Origin: Nostoc spongiaeforme FACHB-130
Lineage (GTDB): Bacteria; Cyanobacteriota; Cyanobacteriia; Cyanobacteriales; Nostocaceae
Length of the DNA: 64,000 nucleotides
Assembly (NCBI RefSeq): GCF_014698475.1
Contig: NZ_JACJTB010000006.1
Span: forward strand, 1-64,000
Direction of reading: 5' to 3'
Shown: piece after piece, positions 17,435 through 27,851 of the stretch
How the letters are laid out: each line of letters begins with the position of its first letter
How positions within the stretch are numbered: position 1 is the stretch's first letter
Position numbers and translations under genes: made by a program
The notes under the pieces: model-generated
Database searches by the model: none
Seen by the model: the letters and a program-made list of their open reading frames with translations, nothing else
Told to the model about the DNA's origin: nothing

Positions 17435-18433
17435 TCTTGGTGCTTCAGCCCTAATTCACAATGTCTCCTCAATTAAGTATTCCCAGTTACACCTACTAAA
17501 ATTGATGACTACACTCAGCAAACAAGTCTAAGCAAGTTAGTGGGGCGTTGCATAAATGCCATATAGCTTCAGGAAAAAGCCCCGCCTATGGTTTCCCTAC
17601 TTCAGCCAAGTGGCGTTTGTAGGTGTTCAAAACCCTTATACCCCTTATTTACAGATAACTCTGCTGCGTAATTTACGTCATAAAAAAGTTGAATTTTTAA
17701 CACGTACCAGCAAAGTATTCATATTTTTAACATACTTAAGTATAAATACATAAAAATTTAAAATTACAATATTTGTTTTTCAATAAATTGTTTAGACAAA
17801 ATAAATTACTCGTAAAAGATTGATTAAAACCTTTATTTAGTAAGCAACAGATATCAAAGTAATTATTTATCACCTACTTAAATATCTTTGCATAAGTATT
17901 TAAAATAGTTACTTTATAAAGTTAAAGATTTGAATTACTATCTGGATATTTAATACCAGCTATGTCAAGATAAATTTCTAGCTTCATATTCTTATCCCCA
18001 GAACTTTAGATGATCATCTCACCAGCTAGATTCAAAAAACCTTATATTAAAATGCTGAATGAATAGGTAAATCTGGAGTTATTCATTTTTGAATGAGTCG
18101 GGGTTACTACAAGTTTGCTATCAATTATCAAACCTATCTCTTTTGAAGATGACTGATTTCTAGTAAACAAATCTTGAATAAAAATACCTTAGTATCTGAT
18201 GAAATTCAGTTTTCCCTTGCACCTTTAATTATGCAGTTAGTTCATACACAAGTTATGTTCACACTCAGTCTTGGACTGTTCTAACATCTCAAAGGAACAA
18301 CTAAAAAAAACAGATATTCTAATATGTCGAATTTTCCACCATTCCAGTAAATACTTTGATTTTTAGTTTTATCAATGTCATCTACCAATATTTAATCTCG
18401 CATTTTTTGACCAAAAACGAATCTGTAAATATA
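17435..18433. other. AT-rich gap upstream of the adenylation-reductase gene
   Basis: About 1 kb with no supported gene. A 65-codon frame at 17556-17753 has no start signal or protein-like pattern and was not accepted. The sequence from about 17740 is strongly AT-rich and may include a long leader for the gene at 18434. No promoter could be fixed. Confidence 0.5.
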
Positions 18434-21400
18434 ATGAATACTCAAAATTTATCCATTCCTAAAACTGTTGTTTCCTTAATCGATTTAGTTTTTCAGAAAT
18501 ATCATGATGAATTGGCTGTCATTGTAGAAGAACAGCAGTTTACTTACGGTGAATTACAGCGACGGACAGAACAGCTATCTCAATACTTAACAGCCCAAGG
18601 TTGGCTACAACCTAACAGTTTAGTGGGACTCTGTATTGAACCTTCTTTTGAAATGATAGTTGCAATCTGTGCCATTTTAAAAGCAGGTGCAGCGTTTGTA
18701 CCGCTTGATCCTGATTTACCTCGTCAGCGACTCAGCTATATGATTGCTGATGCTAAATTAACCACAATTTTGACACAGCAAAAGTTTGCTTTTGACCTTG
18801 AGCCAGCTATGCGGCAGAGTGGTTTGGATGGACAAATGTGTTTTCTAGACACTCCTACTGTCTGGCAACCTTTAACTGCGTCCTTTGCATTAGACCCCGT
18901 AGAGCCTGAACAATTAGCGTACATAATTTATACATCTGGCTCCACTGGCATACCTAAAGGTGTAATGTTGACCCATCAAGGTTTGCTCAACCTTGCAGAA
19001 GCTAGTTGTAGCACTTTTAATATTACACCGGGCTTACGCTTACTTCAGTTTGCTTCTATCAGTTTTGATGCCGCAGTTTGGGAAATCTTCACAGCATTAT
19101 GTGGTGGAGCAACTTTGGTATTAGGCGCAAGAGAGCAAATGCTTCCTGGACAACTCTTGGCAAACTTCATCGCAAAACATCAGGTGCATTGGGTGATGTT
19201 ATCTCCTTCTGTACTTGCAACACTCACACCTTTTCGCAATCACTTAACTGATTTACGTATGGTTGTGGTAGGTGGTGAAGTTTGTCCTGTCTCGCTTGCT
19301 CAAGCTTGGGTATCACCCCAAACTCGCTTTTTCAATGCTTACGGGCCAACGGAAATCACTGTTTGCTGCACAATGTATGAGTTTCAGCAACAGGATATGA
19401 ATCTGCCTATTGGCTATGCACTGCCAAATGTAGAGCTATATGTTCTTGATGAAGAGCTTCAACTTTGTCAGCCTGGTGAAAAAGGTGAGCTATATGTAGG
19501 CGGTATGGGAGTAGCCAAAGGCTATCTCGACAAACCTGAAATTACCAGTTCTCGTTTTCTGGATAACCCGTTTGGTGTGGGCAAAATTTATAAAACGGGC
19601 GATATTGTTTATGAAGATGTTGATCATCCAAGATTAATACACTATGCAGGTAGGTCTGATCATCAGGTAAAAATTCGGGGCAAGCGCATAGAAATAGAAG
19701 CTATTGAAATGATACTTGCTCAACATCCAGGAGTACAGACGAATGCAGTTAAGGCAATTAAAACTACACGTATAGAAAGTAGTGATGTAGCGGAAAATTA
19801 CGGTATATCAATGCTGGTTGCATACGTTGTTCCGAAATTTGGGCAGTTTTTGACAGAAAAGCACTTACAACGCTTTGCAGCCGAGCAACTACCAGATTAT
19901 ATGGTGCCAACACGTTTTGTGTTTATGGATGAATTGCCTTTGCTACCTAATCGCAGCAAAGTAGACCGCAATGCTTTGCCAGAACTGCCTCAAACACCAT
20001 CTTTTGTCACAGATACGATGGATAACTCCATCAAAATTGCGGTAGTATTTGACGAAGCTTTAGAGTTACCGACTGGAACTTGCAAGCCTCACTCAAATTT
20101 CTTTGAGATGGGTGGTAGTTCTCTGTGCATAGCTCATGTTTTATATGGACTGGAACGGGATTTTGGTGTGACTATTCCTTCTCGCTTAATTTATGAATAT
20201 TCCACACCATCGGATGTAGCAAAATTATTGGAGCAATTTAAACTCAAAAGTGAAAGTGTCGCTCATGATAGACACATTGATTTAAAGGCAGAAGCCGTAC
20301 TTTCACCAAATTTGAATACATCAATTTGGCAACAAGCACCACAAGCTAAATATGACTGTGCATTGATTACAGGTGCAACAGGTTTTCTAGGCGCACACTT
20401 GCTGGATGAACTGTTGAGAAGAGGTAGCTATAGAAAAATCTATTGCTTGATTAGAGCAGAAAGCCAAGCCATTGCGATTGAAAGGCTACGTACCACTTTC
20501 ATACAATATCAGTTACCAACGGCGAAACTAGAACAGGTAAATGTTATTAATGGCGATCTCGAACAACCACAGTTGCAACTGTCAACACAATTATTTGACC
20601 AACTGGGTGACGAAGTTGATCAAATTTATCATGTAGCTGCTGATACTAATTACATCAAACCTTACTCATTGATCAAAAAACCCAATGTTGATGGGACTGC
20701 AAATATTTTGACTTTAGCAGCACATCGTCGACACAAAACTCTGCATTATCTATCTACTTTGGCTGTTTATGGCTCAATCACTTCATTGCTGGGTATAAAT
20801 GATGTTGTAGAAGACCTTGACATTGACCTATGTGAAGGAATTATGTCTGTAGAGTATGGATATGTACGGTCAAAGTGGGTTGCAGAAAGAATGCTACACT
20901 CAGCCAAAGAGCAAGGATTAGCAGTTTCTATTTACCGTCCTGGTTTTATTTCTGGACACAGACAAACCAAAATCGCTAACCTGAATGATATGTTTTACCG
21001 CTTTGTGAGTGGTTGTATTCAGATGGGTATGTATCCAGATTTTCCTGAAAAACGTTGGGTTCCAACACCTGTAGACTATGTGGCTGAAGCGATCGCTCAT
21101 CTTTCACTGGATACAAAATATACAGGTGGTCAGTACAATATCCTTGTCCCTCAAGAAAAGGAATTAAGCCATTTAGAAATATTTGAGTACATTCAAGAGT
21201 TGGGTTATCCTCTACAAAAGATTTCACCAAAAAATTGGTTGAATGCACTTTCTACTCTGCCAACCACAAATCCTTTACATCCACTAATTTCGTTCTTCCA
21301 AGAGAAAGTTTATCAAGACCGCAGCACTATTTTAGAGGTACACCATCGCACTCCCAACTTCCTGACAGAAAATGTCCTTCAAGCTATCGAGGGTACTAAT

Positions 21401-21508
21401 ATTGAATGTCCAGCAATAGACAAAAATCTGATTAGACAATACTTACCCAATTTTGATAGACATTTCTTAAGCAGACAGTTCCAAAATCCAGCAGTTCTCA
21501 ATTATTAG
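18434..21508 (+). CDS. stand-alone adenylation-thiolation-reductase enzyme (NRPS-like carboxylate reductase)
   Basis: About 1024 residues with A-T-R order. The adenylation domain (about 1-520) has IIYTSGSTGIPKGV, FNAYGPTE, YKTGD and NRSKVDR. The thiolation domain has FFEMGGSSL, with pantetheinylated Ser near 563. The thioester reductase domain (about 635-1024) has the NAD(P) motif GATGFLGAHLL and the catalytic YGYVRSK. It should activate an acid, load it on the carrier and release it as an aldehyde or alcohol. Aligned to PheA, the pocket reads D-A-W-M-V-G-A-V-C-K. The leading Asp points to an alpha-amino acid, and the overall set resembles hydrophobic/aromatic codes, but the exact substrate is unclear. 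ATG 18434 was chosen over TTG 18356, since the intervening codons add an unrelated hydrophobic tail. No condensation domain or tailoring genes are adjacent. Confidence 0.88.
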   Translation: MNTQNLSIPKTVVSLIDLVFQKYHDELAVIVEEQQFTYGELQRRTEQLSQYLTAQGWLQPNSLVGLCIEPSFEMIVAICAILKAGAAFVPLDPDLPRQRLSYMIADAKLTTILTQQKFAFDLEPAMRQSGLDGQMCFLDTPTVWQPLTASFALDPVEPEQLAYIIYTSGSTGIPKGVMLTHQGLLNLAEASCSTFNITPGLRLLQFASISFDAAVWEIFTALCGGATLVLGAREQMLPGQLLANFIAKHQVHWVMLSPSVLATLTPFRNHLTDLRMVVVGGEVCPVSLAQAWVSPQTRFFNAYGPTEITVCCTMYEFQQQDMNLPIGYALPNVELYVLDEELQLCQPGEKGELYVGGMGVAKGYLDKPEITSSRFLDNPFGVGKIYKTGDIVYEDVDHPRLIHYAGRSDHQVKIRGKRIEIEAIEMILAQHPGVQTNAVKAIKTTRIESSDVAENYGISMLVAYVVPKFGQFLTEKHLQRFAAEQLPDYMVPTRFVFMDELPLLPNRSKVDRNALPELPQTPSFVTDTMDNSIKIAVVFDEALELPTGTCKPHSNFFEMGGSSLCIAHVLYGLERDFGVTIPSRLIYEYSTPSDVAKLLEQFKLKSESVAHDRHIDLKAEAVLSPNLNTSIWQQAPQAKYDCALITGATGFLGAHLLDELLRRGSYRKIYCLIRAESQAIAIERLRTTFIQYQLPTAKLEQVNVINGDLEQPQLQLSTQLFDQLGDEVDQIYHVAADTNYIKPYSLIKKPNVDGTANILTLAAHRRHKTLHYLSTLAVYGSITSLLGINDVVEDLDIDLCEGIMSVEYGYVRSKWVAERMLHSAKEQGLAVSIYRPGFISGHRQTKIANLNDMFYRFVSGCIQMGMYPDFPEKRWVPTPVDYVAEAIAHLSLDTKYTGGQYNILVPQEKELSHLEIFEYIQELGYPLQKISPKNWLNALSTLPTTNPLHPLISFFQEKVYQDRSTILEVHHRTPNFLTENVLQAIEGTNIECPAIDKNLIRQYLPNFDRHFLSRQFQNPAVLNY

Positions 21509-21518
21509 TAGTTAACTA

Positions 21519-21549
21519 GATTCCCAATTTTTATTTAAAATTGGGAATC
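21519..21549. terminator. hairpin after the adenylation-reductase gene
   Basis: Perfect 12-bp stem GATTCCCAATTT / AAATTGGGAATC, 10 bp after the stop. No strong T run follows, so termination is likely but unproven. Confidence 0.5.
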
Positions 21550-21669
21550 TGAGTCTTATACTTCTACAAGAGAATAGACTGAATAGAGTATCAAAATTTT
21601 TAATTTGTAACTCAGGAAAAAATAGTTAACCTTTTAACTATTTTTTGTTTATTCACAAAGGTAATAATT

Positions 21670-24600
21670 ATGTTAGCAGTAGATTCAATATCAGGGTATG
21701 ACTTAAACGAAATGCTCCATGAAGGAGATGATACCATTATTTATCGTGCTAAATCAGTATATGACCAACAACCGATTATTCTCAAAATACTGAAAGCTGA
21801 TTATCCTTCCATAGATGCGATCGCTCGTTTGAGGCATGAATATAAAATTACTGCAAACCTAGATTTATCGGGTGTAATTAAAACCTTAAGGCTAGAAACT
21901 CATAAAAATAGGCTGGCGATCGCATTTGAAGATATTAATGGCTACTCATTAAAACAAATGCTAAGTCAAGGCAAACAAGACTTAAAGAGTTTTATGAGCA
22001 TTGCCATTCAATTAGCTAAAGCTCTCGTATCTGTACATAGTTGTAATATTATTCATAAAGATATTAAACCTGCCAACATCATCATTAATCCCGAAACTAG
22101 AATTGTCAAACTCACTGACTTTAGTATTGCATCACGTTTAGATAAAGAAATCACCCAACTAGCTAATCCCAATCAACTAGAAGGTACTTTGGTTTATATG
22201 TCTCCAGAACAAACAGGGAGAATGAACCGTAACCTTGACTATCGCAGCGATTTTTACTCTCTGGGAGTGACTTTTTATGAAATATTGACCGAGCAATTAC
22301 CTTTTCAAAGTGATGACCCTCTAGAATTAGTTTACTCTCATATTGCCAAAGAACCTATAGATATTGAAACATTAAACCCTGAAATTCCTAGTGCCATCTC
22401 CGCCCTGGTTAAGAAACTGATGGCAAAAAATGCAGAAGACCGCTACCAAACAGCTAAAGGATTACTAGCAGACTTAGAAATTTGTCGGGAACAGTTAGAA
22501 ACAACAAGTAAAATCATAGATTTTACACCTGGTCGCTTAGATGTTTTAAGTCAATTACTAATTCCTCAAAAACTGTATGGTAGAGAAGCTCAAGTTAATT
22601 CACTTTTAGATGCTTTTGAGCGTGTTAGCCACGGCAAACGGGAATTGATATTGGTTTCTGGATATTCAGGAATTGGTAAATCTTCAGTAGTCAATGAAGT
22701 CAATAAACCCATCACTCGTGCTAAAGGCTTTTTTATTAGTGGTAAATTCGACCAGTTTCAACGTAATGTTCCATACGCTTCATTGATTCAGGCTTTTAGT
22801 TCATTAATGCAACAATTGCTGACAGAAGATGACAACAAGTTTGAAACATGGCGGCGTAAAATATTAGCTGCGGTAAAGTCCTATGGAAAAGTTATTATTG
22901 ATGTGATTCCCGAAGTGGAATTAGTGATAGGCAAACAACCAGATGTAACACCACTAAATGCAGCAGAATCACAAAATAGGTTCAATCGGGTTTTTACAGA
23001 TTTTATCCGCGTCTTTGCCACAAAAGATCATCCTTTAGTCATCTTTTTAGATGACTTGCAATGGGCTGATGCTGCTACTCTCAAGTTAATAGAATTGTTA
23101 ATTATTGACCCAAAAACTAAATATTTATTGTTAATTGGTGCTTATCGCAATAATGAAGTTAGTATTACACATCCTTTAATTCAAACAATTGAAGAAATTA
23201 GTAAAAAGCACAATTTTGTCAACAATATTGTGTTACGAGCTTTATCAGTTGATAATTATCAGCAATTAATTGCTGATACACTAAATGATAATTCAATAAA
23301 AATAAAAACTTTAGTAGATTTATTATACAATAAGACGGCAGGAAATCCGTTTTTTCTAACACAATTATTACTGGTATTACATCAGGAAAAATTATTTGAA
23401 TTTGATTTTAATCTTGGTTCATGGCAGTGGGATATAGAGAAAATCCAAAGCATTGGAATTATTGATCAACGTATCGTAGAATTAATTGCCAATAGAATTA
23501 GAAGCCTGCCGATCGCTACACAAGAAATATTGAAACTAGCTGCTTGTATTGGTAACAGATTTTCCCTGGATATCCTTTCTATTGTTAGTGGCAAATCTCT
23601 CACCAGTACGGCAAATGATTTGTACTCTGCATTGCAATGTGGATTAATTTTACCTTTAAGTGATGCTTACCGCATTCCATTAGTTTTTGAACAGGAAGAA
23701 TCTGCTAAACTAATTTTTGATTCTAAGCAAATTGCTTATAAATTCTTACATGACCGTATCCAGCAAGCAGCTTATTCATTAATTCCTGAAAGTCGAAAAC
23801 AAGAAACACATTTACAAATAGGTCGTTTATTACTAGAACAAACACCTGCTGAATTAATTTCAGAAAATATTTTAGATATTGTTAATCAATTGAATGTTGG
23901 CTGGGATTTATTAACTGAAGAATCAGAAAAATATGAACTAGCAAAGCTGAATCTGATCGCAGGTAAAAAAGCAAAAGCTGCTACTGCATATGAGGCAGCT
24001 GCAAGATATTTAAATATAGGTTTAAAGCTTTTGGCAGCAGATAGTTGGCAAACCAGCTATGAACTCACATTGAACTTATATACAGAAACCACAGAGTTAG
24101 AATATTTAAATGGGAATTTTGAACAGTCTAATTATTTAGGAAATATTGCCCTTAATCGATCTATTAACATTCTGGATAGGGTGAAATTATATGAAGTAAG
24201 AATGCTGATTTGTATGGCACAAAATCAGATGCCAGAAGTTCTTGATATTGGAGTCAAAGCTCTCAAAGAATTAGGTGTAACCTTACCAAATAACCCTACA
24301 CAACTACATGTGTTATCAGCATTAGTTGAAACAAAAATAGCATTGATAGGGAAACCAATCGAAAAGTTAGCCTTATTACCTGATATGTCTGATCCTTATA
24401 AACTAGCAGCTATGCAAATATTATTGCAAATTGTTCCTGCTGCTAGCCAAGCAGGCTCTTTTCTATTTCTGTTATCTGTGCTGGCAATGGTGAGATTATC
24501 CATTAAATATGGTAAATCACCTGTTTCGGCTTATGGTTATGCAGCTTACGGTACTGTTTTAACTGACAAATTTAACCAATTTGAAACAGGGTATAAATTA

Positions 24601-27060
24601 GGAAAGCTCGCAGTGGAATTACTAGAAAATATGGCTGGTAACTCACTCAAAGCCACAGTTTACTTTGTACATAATGGTACAATTAGTTTTTATAAAGAGC
24701 CACTTAAAGACACAATCCCACCACTTTTAGAAGGAATGCAGAGTGGACTAGAATTAGGCAATATCGAAAATGCTGGTTATTGTGCTGTAATTGCAGGCTA
24801 TCATGCGTTACTTTCTGGAGAAAATTTAGAATTAGTAGAACAAAAAATATCTGGCTATGTTGATTTAATGCAGAAACTAAAGCTGGAATCTCTAGCAGCA
24901 GCTACCAGCCTTTTTAGACAAGCTGCTTTAAATTTACGAGCCAAGTCATCGCCAAAAGCTGTGTTAATTGGTGAGGCTTTTGATGAAATTACAATGGCAT
25001 CAGATTTATTGAAGAATTTTTCCTTTAAAGGTTTTTATTATGGATGTAAAACAATTGTATGTTATTTATTTAACGAATATCAACTAGCAATAGAAAATGC
25101 TGTCTTAGCAGAAAAAACTCATGCAGATAATGTAGGTCTGCTAATTTATGTGGCTAATAATTTTTATTACTCTTTAGCTTTGACAGCACTTTATAATCAA
25201 GCTGAACCTGCACAAAAGCAGCAATATTTAAGGCAAGTAGCTGCTAATCAAAAGCAAATGAGAAAATGGGCTACACAAGCACCATGTAACTTTCAGCATA
25301 AATATGATTTGGTGGAAGCTGAAAAAGCTAGAGTATTAGATCAATTCCAAGTAGCAGTAGACTTGTATGATCGTGCTATTGCTGGAGCTAAAAATAATGG
25401 TTATATTGCTGAAGAAGCTTTAGCCAATGAACTCGCAGCCAAATGTTATATAGAGTTTGGTAAAGAAAAAATTGCCAAGATGTATATGACAGAAGCTTAT
25501 TATGTTTATATTCATTGGGGTGCTTTAGCGAAGGTTCAAGCCTTGGATGAAAATTATAATCATTTAATTATTCGTAGTGTAAATCATAAACAATCTACAA
25601 TAGATGTTACCCGCACAATTGCCACAACTAAAATTAATTATACAGGCACAACAAGTAATAACGATGGTGTTTTAGATTTAGCAACAATACTGAAAGCTTC
25701 ACAGGCAATTAGTGGTGAAATAGTTCTTGATAAACTTTTAGAGAAGCTCTTACGAATAATTTTGGAAAATGCTGCGGCTCAAAAGGGATGCCTGATTTTG
25801 CTGGAAGATAATGAATTGTTCATAGAGGCAATCAATGATATTGATAGCAACTCAATTATCTTGCAATCAGCTCCAGTAAAAGCAAGTACAGATATTCCAA
25901 CTTCTATAGTTGAGTATGTTGCTAGGACTCAAGAAGTTTTAGTCATTAATGATGCTCTTAGTGAAGCTAATTACCAATCTGATTCTTATATTCATAAGCA
26001 TAAACCAATTTCAATATTGTGTAATCCTATATTCTATCAGGGTAAATTTATTGGAATATTGTACTTAGAAAATAGACTGATTGCTAGTGCATTTACCAAA
26101 GAAAATCTCAAAGTATTAAATTTAATTACCTCTCAAGCAGCAATTTCTTTAGAAAATTCTCGACTATACCAGCAAGCTCAAAACTACGCTAAACAATTAG
26201 AGTCTTCGCTGTCTGATCTTAAGGAAATGCAATTGCAATTAGTCCAGAGTGAAAAAATGTCTACTTTGGGTAATTTAGTTTCCGGAATAGCTCATGAAAT
26301 TAATAATCCTATTGGATTTATTATTGGCAATTTAAAACCTGCAAATGAGTATATACAGGATTTGTTAAAGGTAATTGACTTGTATGAAAAATACTATCCT
26401 CAACCAACACCAGAAATTACTAAAACTCTGCGAGATGTCGATGTAGAATATGTGCGGGAAGACTTACCCAAACTAATTGCTTCTATGCAAGAGGGAGTCA
26501 ACCGTATTTATGATGTCAGCTTAAGTTTGCGTACCTTCTCTAGGGGAGATACTCAAAAACCCAGCGTTTGTAATATTCACGAAATTATTGACAGTACAGT
26601 TTTAATTCTCAAACATCGCTTGAAAGCTTCTCAAGCTCGTCCAGCAATTGAAGTTGTCAAAAATTATGATGACTTACCATCAGTGCGCTGTTTTCCTGGA
26701 CAACTTAGCCAAGTGTTTATGAATTTGATAGCTAATGCTATCGATGCGTTAGAGGAGTCAAATGTAGGACGTAAGATGGATGAAATTAAAGCTCATCCCA
26801 ATTGCATTACACTTACTACCAAACTAAATGAAGAGCATGATAGGGTATTAATTTCCATTCAAGATAATGGGATCGGAATATCTCCTGAAGTTCAACAGAA
26901 GATTTTTGATCATTTATTTACCACTAAACCAGTGGGTAAAGGAACAGGTTTGGGATTAGCGATCGCTCGTCAAATTATCATAGAAAAACATGGTGGAAGT
27001 ATTCAGGTAAATTCTCAACCTGGTGAGGGAACAGAGTTTATCATCCAGTTACCAATATAA
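21670..27060 (+). CDS. giant hybrid Ser/Thr - histidine kinase (HstK type)
   Basis: A 1796-residue signalling protein. An N-terminal Ser/Thr kinase domain (about 1-275) has catalytic loop HKDIKPANII, DFS in place of DFG near 149, and GTLVYMSPEQTGR. An AAA/NACHT-like ATPase follows (about 300-620), with Walker A GYSGIGKSS near 333 and Walker B LVIFLDDLQWAD. A long helical TPR-like region (about 700-1300) precedes a GAF domain (about 1340-1500). A histidine kinase follows: phosphoacceptor H1542 in GIAHEINNP, N box MNLIANAIDAL near 1680, and the G boxes DNGIGIS and GKGTGLGLAIA. By family these are the hybrid kinases numerous in Nostoc/Anabaena. No membrane segment or receiver is present, so a separate response regulator must take the phosphate. 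It lies 161 bp after the carboxylate-reductase gene. Confidence 0.93.
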   Translation: MLAVDSISGYDLNEMLHEGDDTIIYRAKSVYDQQPIILKILKADYPSIDAIARLRHEYKITANLDLSGVIKTLRLETHKNRLAIAFEDINGYSLKQMLSQGKQDLKSFMSIAIQLAKALVSVHSCNIIHKDIKPANIIINPETRIVKLTDFSIASRLDKEITQLANPNQLEGTLVYMSPEQTGRMNRNLDYRSDFYSLGVTFYEILTEQLPFQSDDPLELVYSHIAKEPIDIETLNPEIPSAISALVKKLMAKNAEDRYQTAKGLLADLEICREQLETTSKIIDFTPGRLDVLSQLLIPQKLYGREAQVNSLLDAFERVSHGKRELILVSGYSGIGKSSVVNEVNKPITRAKGFFISGKFDQFQRNVPYASLIQAFSSLMQQLLTEDDNKFETWRRKILAAVKSYGKVIIDVIPEVELVIGKQPDVTPLNAAESQNRFNRVFTDFIRVFATKDHPLVIFLDDLQWADAATLKLIELLIIDPKTKYLLLIGAYRNNEVSITHPLIQTIEEISKKHNFVNNIVLRALSVDNYQQLIADTLNDNSIKIKTLVDLLYNKTAGNPFFLTQLLLVLHQEKLFEFDFNLGSWQWDIEKIQSIGIIDQRIVELIANRIRSLPIATQEILKLAACIGNRFSLDILSIVSGKSLTSTANDLYSALQCGLILPLSDAYRIPLVFEQEESAKLIFDSKQIAYKFLHDRIQQAAYSLIPESRKQETHLQIGRLLLEQTPAELISENILDIVNQLNVGWDLLTEESEKYELAKLNLIAGKKAKAATAYEAAARYLNIGLKLLAADSWQTSYELTLNLYTETTELEYLNGNFEQSNYLGNIALNRSINILDRVKLYEVRMLICMAQNQMPEVLDIGVKALKELGVTLPNNPTQLHVLSALVETKIALIGKPIEKLALLPDMSDPYKLAAMQILLQIVPAASQAGSFLFLLSVLAMVRLSIKYGKSPVSAYGYAAYGTVLTDKFNQFETGYKLGKLAVELLENMAGNSLKATVYFVHNGTISFYKEPLKDTIPPLLEGMQSGLELGNIENAGYCAVIAGYHALLSGENLELVEQKISGYVDLMQKLKLESLAAATSLFRQAALNLRAKSSPKAVLIGEAFDEITMASDLLKNFSFKGFYYGCKTIVCYLFNEYQLAIENAVLAEKTHADNVGLLIYVANNFYYSLALTALYNQAEPAQKQQYLRQVAANQKQMRKWATQAPCNFQHKYDLVEAEKARVLDQFQVAVDLYDRAIAGAKNNGYIAEEALANELAAKCYIEFGKEKIAKMYMTEAYYVYIHWGALAKVQALDENYNHLIIRSVNHKQSTIDVTRTIATTKINYTGTTSNNDGVLDLATILKASQAISGEIVLDKLLEKLLRIILENAAAQKGCLILLEDNELFIEAINDIDSNSIILQSAPVKASTDIPTSIVEYVARTQEVLVINDALSEANYQSDSYIHKHKPISILCNPIFYQGKFIGILYLENRLIASAFTKENLKVLNLITSQAAISLENSRLYQQAQNYAKQLESSLSDLKEMQLQLVQSEKMSTLGNLVSGIAHEINNPIGFIIGNLKPANEYIQDLLKVIDLYEKYYPQPTPEITKTLRDVDVEYVREDLPKLIASMQEGVNRIYDVSLSLRTFSRGDTQKPSVCNIHEIIDSTVLILKHRLKASQARPAIEVVKNYDDLPSVRCFPGQLSQVFMNLIANAIDALEESNVGRKMDEIKAHPNCITLTTKLNEEHDRVLISIQDNGIGISPEVQQKIFDHLFTTKPVGKGTGLGLAIARQIIIEKHGGSIQVNSQPGEGTEFIIQLPI

Positions 27061-27089
27061 GCCTGAGTCGTAAATAAGTTGTTTTAGTC

Positions 27090-27122
27090 TCAAGCTAAAC
27101 GTAAGTCTTACGTTTAGCTTGA
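27090..27122 (+). terminator. 15-bp hairpin after the hybrid kinase
   Basis: TCAAGCTAAACGTAA / TTACGTTTAGCTTGA with a 3-nt loop, perfect over 15 bp, 30 bp after the stop. It is not followed by a clean T tract. Confidence 0.6.
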
Positions 27123-27851
27123 AAACCAGCTTGTCTACTGCTATAGGAATACGGTTTGATTCCTGAATCTAGTTGTGTAAGCAGGGAGTAGGGAATGGGG
27201 AGTAGGGAGTAGGAAAGACGGCTGATTTGGGTGTACTGATTTTTTTCATAAATCAAATATGAGTCCTATATTATATATCGTTTGAATATTAAGAATTGAT
27301 AACTTTTTCTAAGCTTAAAGTATTAAGTTGTTAAAATATGAACATATTTGCTAAATGTTTAGCCACAAAGTCTCTCTTTTTAAATCCTTTATTATTGCTC
27401 TGATACTCAGTGATTAGCTTTGAAGATACTTTGATTTAAAAGTATCTTTTTTATTGTGAATATCTCTTGTTTGTGCAGGAGCAATTTTTTCGTAATTTTG
27501 GCGTTTGACTTCAGCTAAATTATATACAGCAGTTTGCATATTCGTGAAATACTGTAGAGACGCTAGATGTAAGGTCTTTACATGATTTTGGGTTTTATGC
27601 TTGTACCTCATTTACTCAAAATATGCTGTGACTAACTGTTAAATTTGTTCTGATTATATTTTTTGCCATTCAGTATCAAAATTAACAATCTTCATTTAAA
27701 TTTGATCTAAATCCACAAAACTGATATTAGTACTAATACTGTTGATTGATAACTTTGTACGATCGTTAATCGTGTCTGACGATAGATTGACTATCGTATC
27801 CGAATTTTATCAATCAGAAAGTTAAAAACTAGTATAACAAAATTTAAATTA
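27123..27851. other. intergenic region with short repeats
   Basis: About 730 bp. It contains GGGAGTAGG-type units (about 27180-27215) and the first copy of a 42-bp dispersed repeat (27588-27629). A 65-codon reverse frame here overlaps the repeat and was not accepted. No promoter was fixed for the gene at 27852. Confidence 0.5.
27588..27629. repeat. 42-bp dispersed repeat, copy 1
   Basis: Begins TTGGGTTTTATGCTTGT and ends GCTGT. A second copy at 34411-34452 differs at three positions. Both are preceded by a TGTAGAGA-containing stretch. Confidence 0.7.

Noticed and set aside
17556-17753. 65-codon frame in an intergenic region
   Set aside because: No ribosome-binding site or recognisable protein pattern, and it lies in repeat-like AT-rich DNA.
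27414-27611. 65-codon reverse frame
   Set aside because: It overlaps a dispersed repeat and lacks protein-like features or a start signal.
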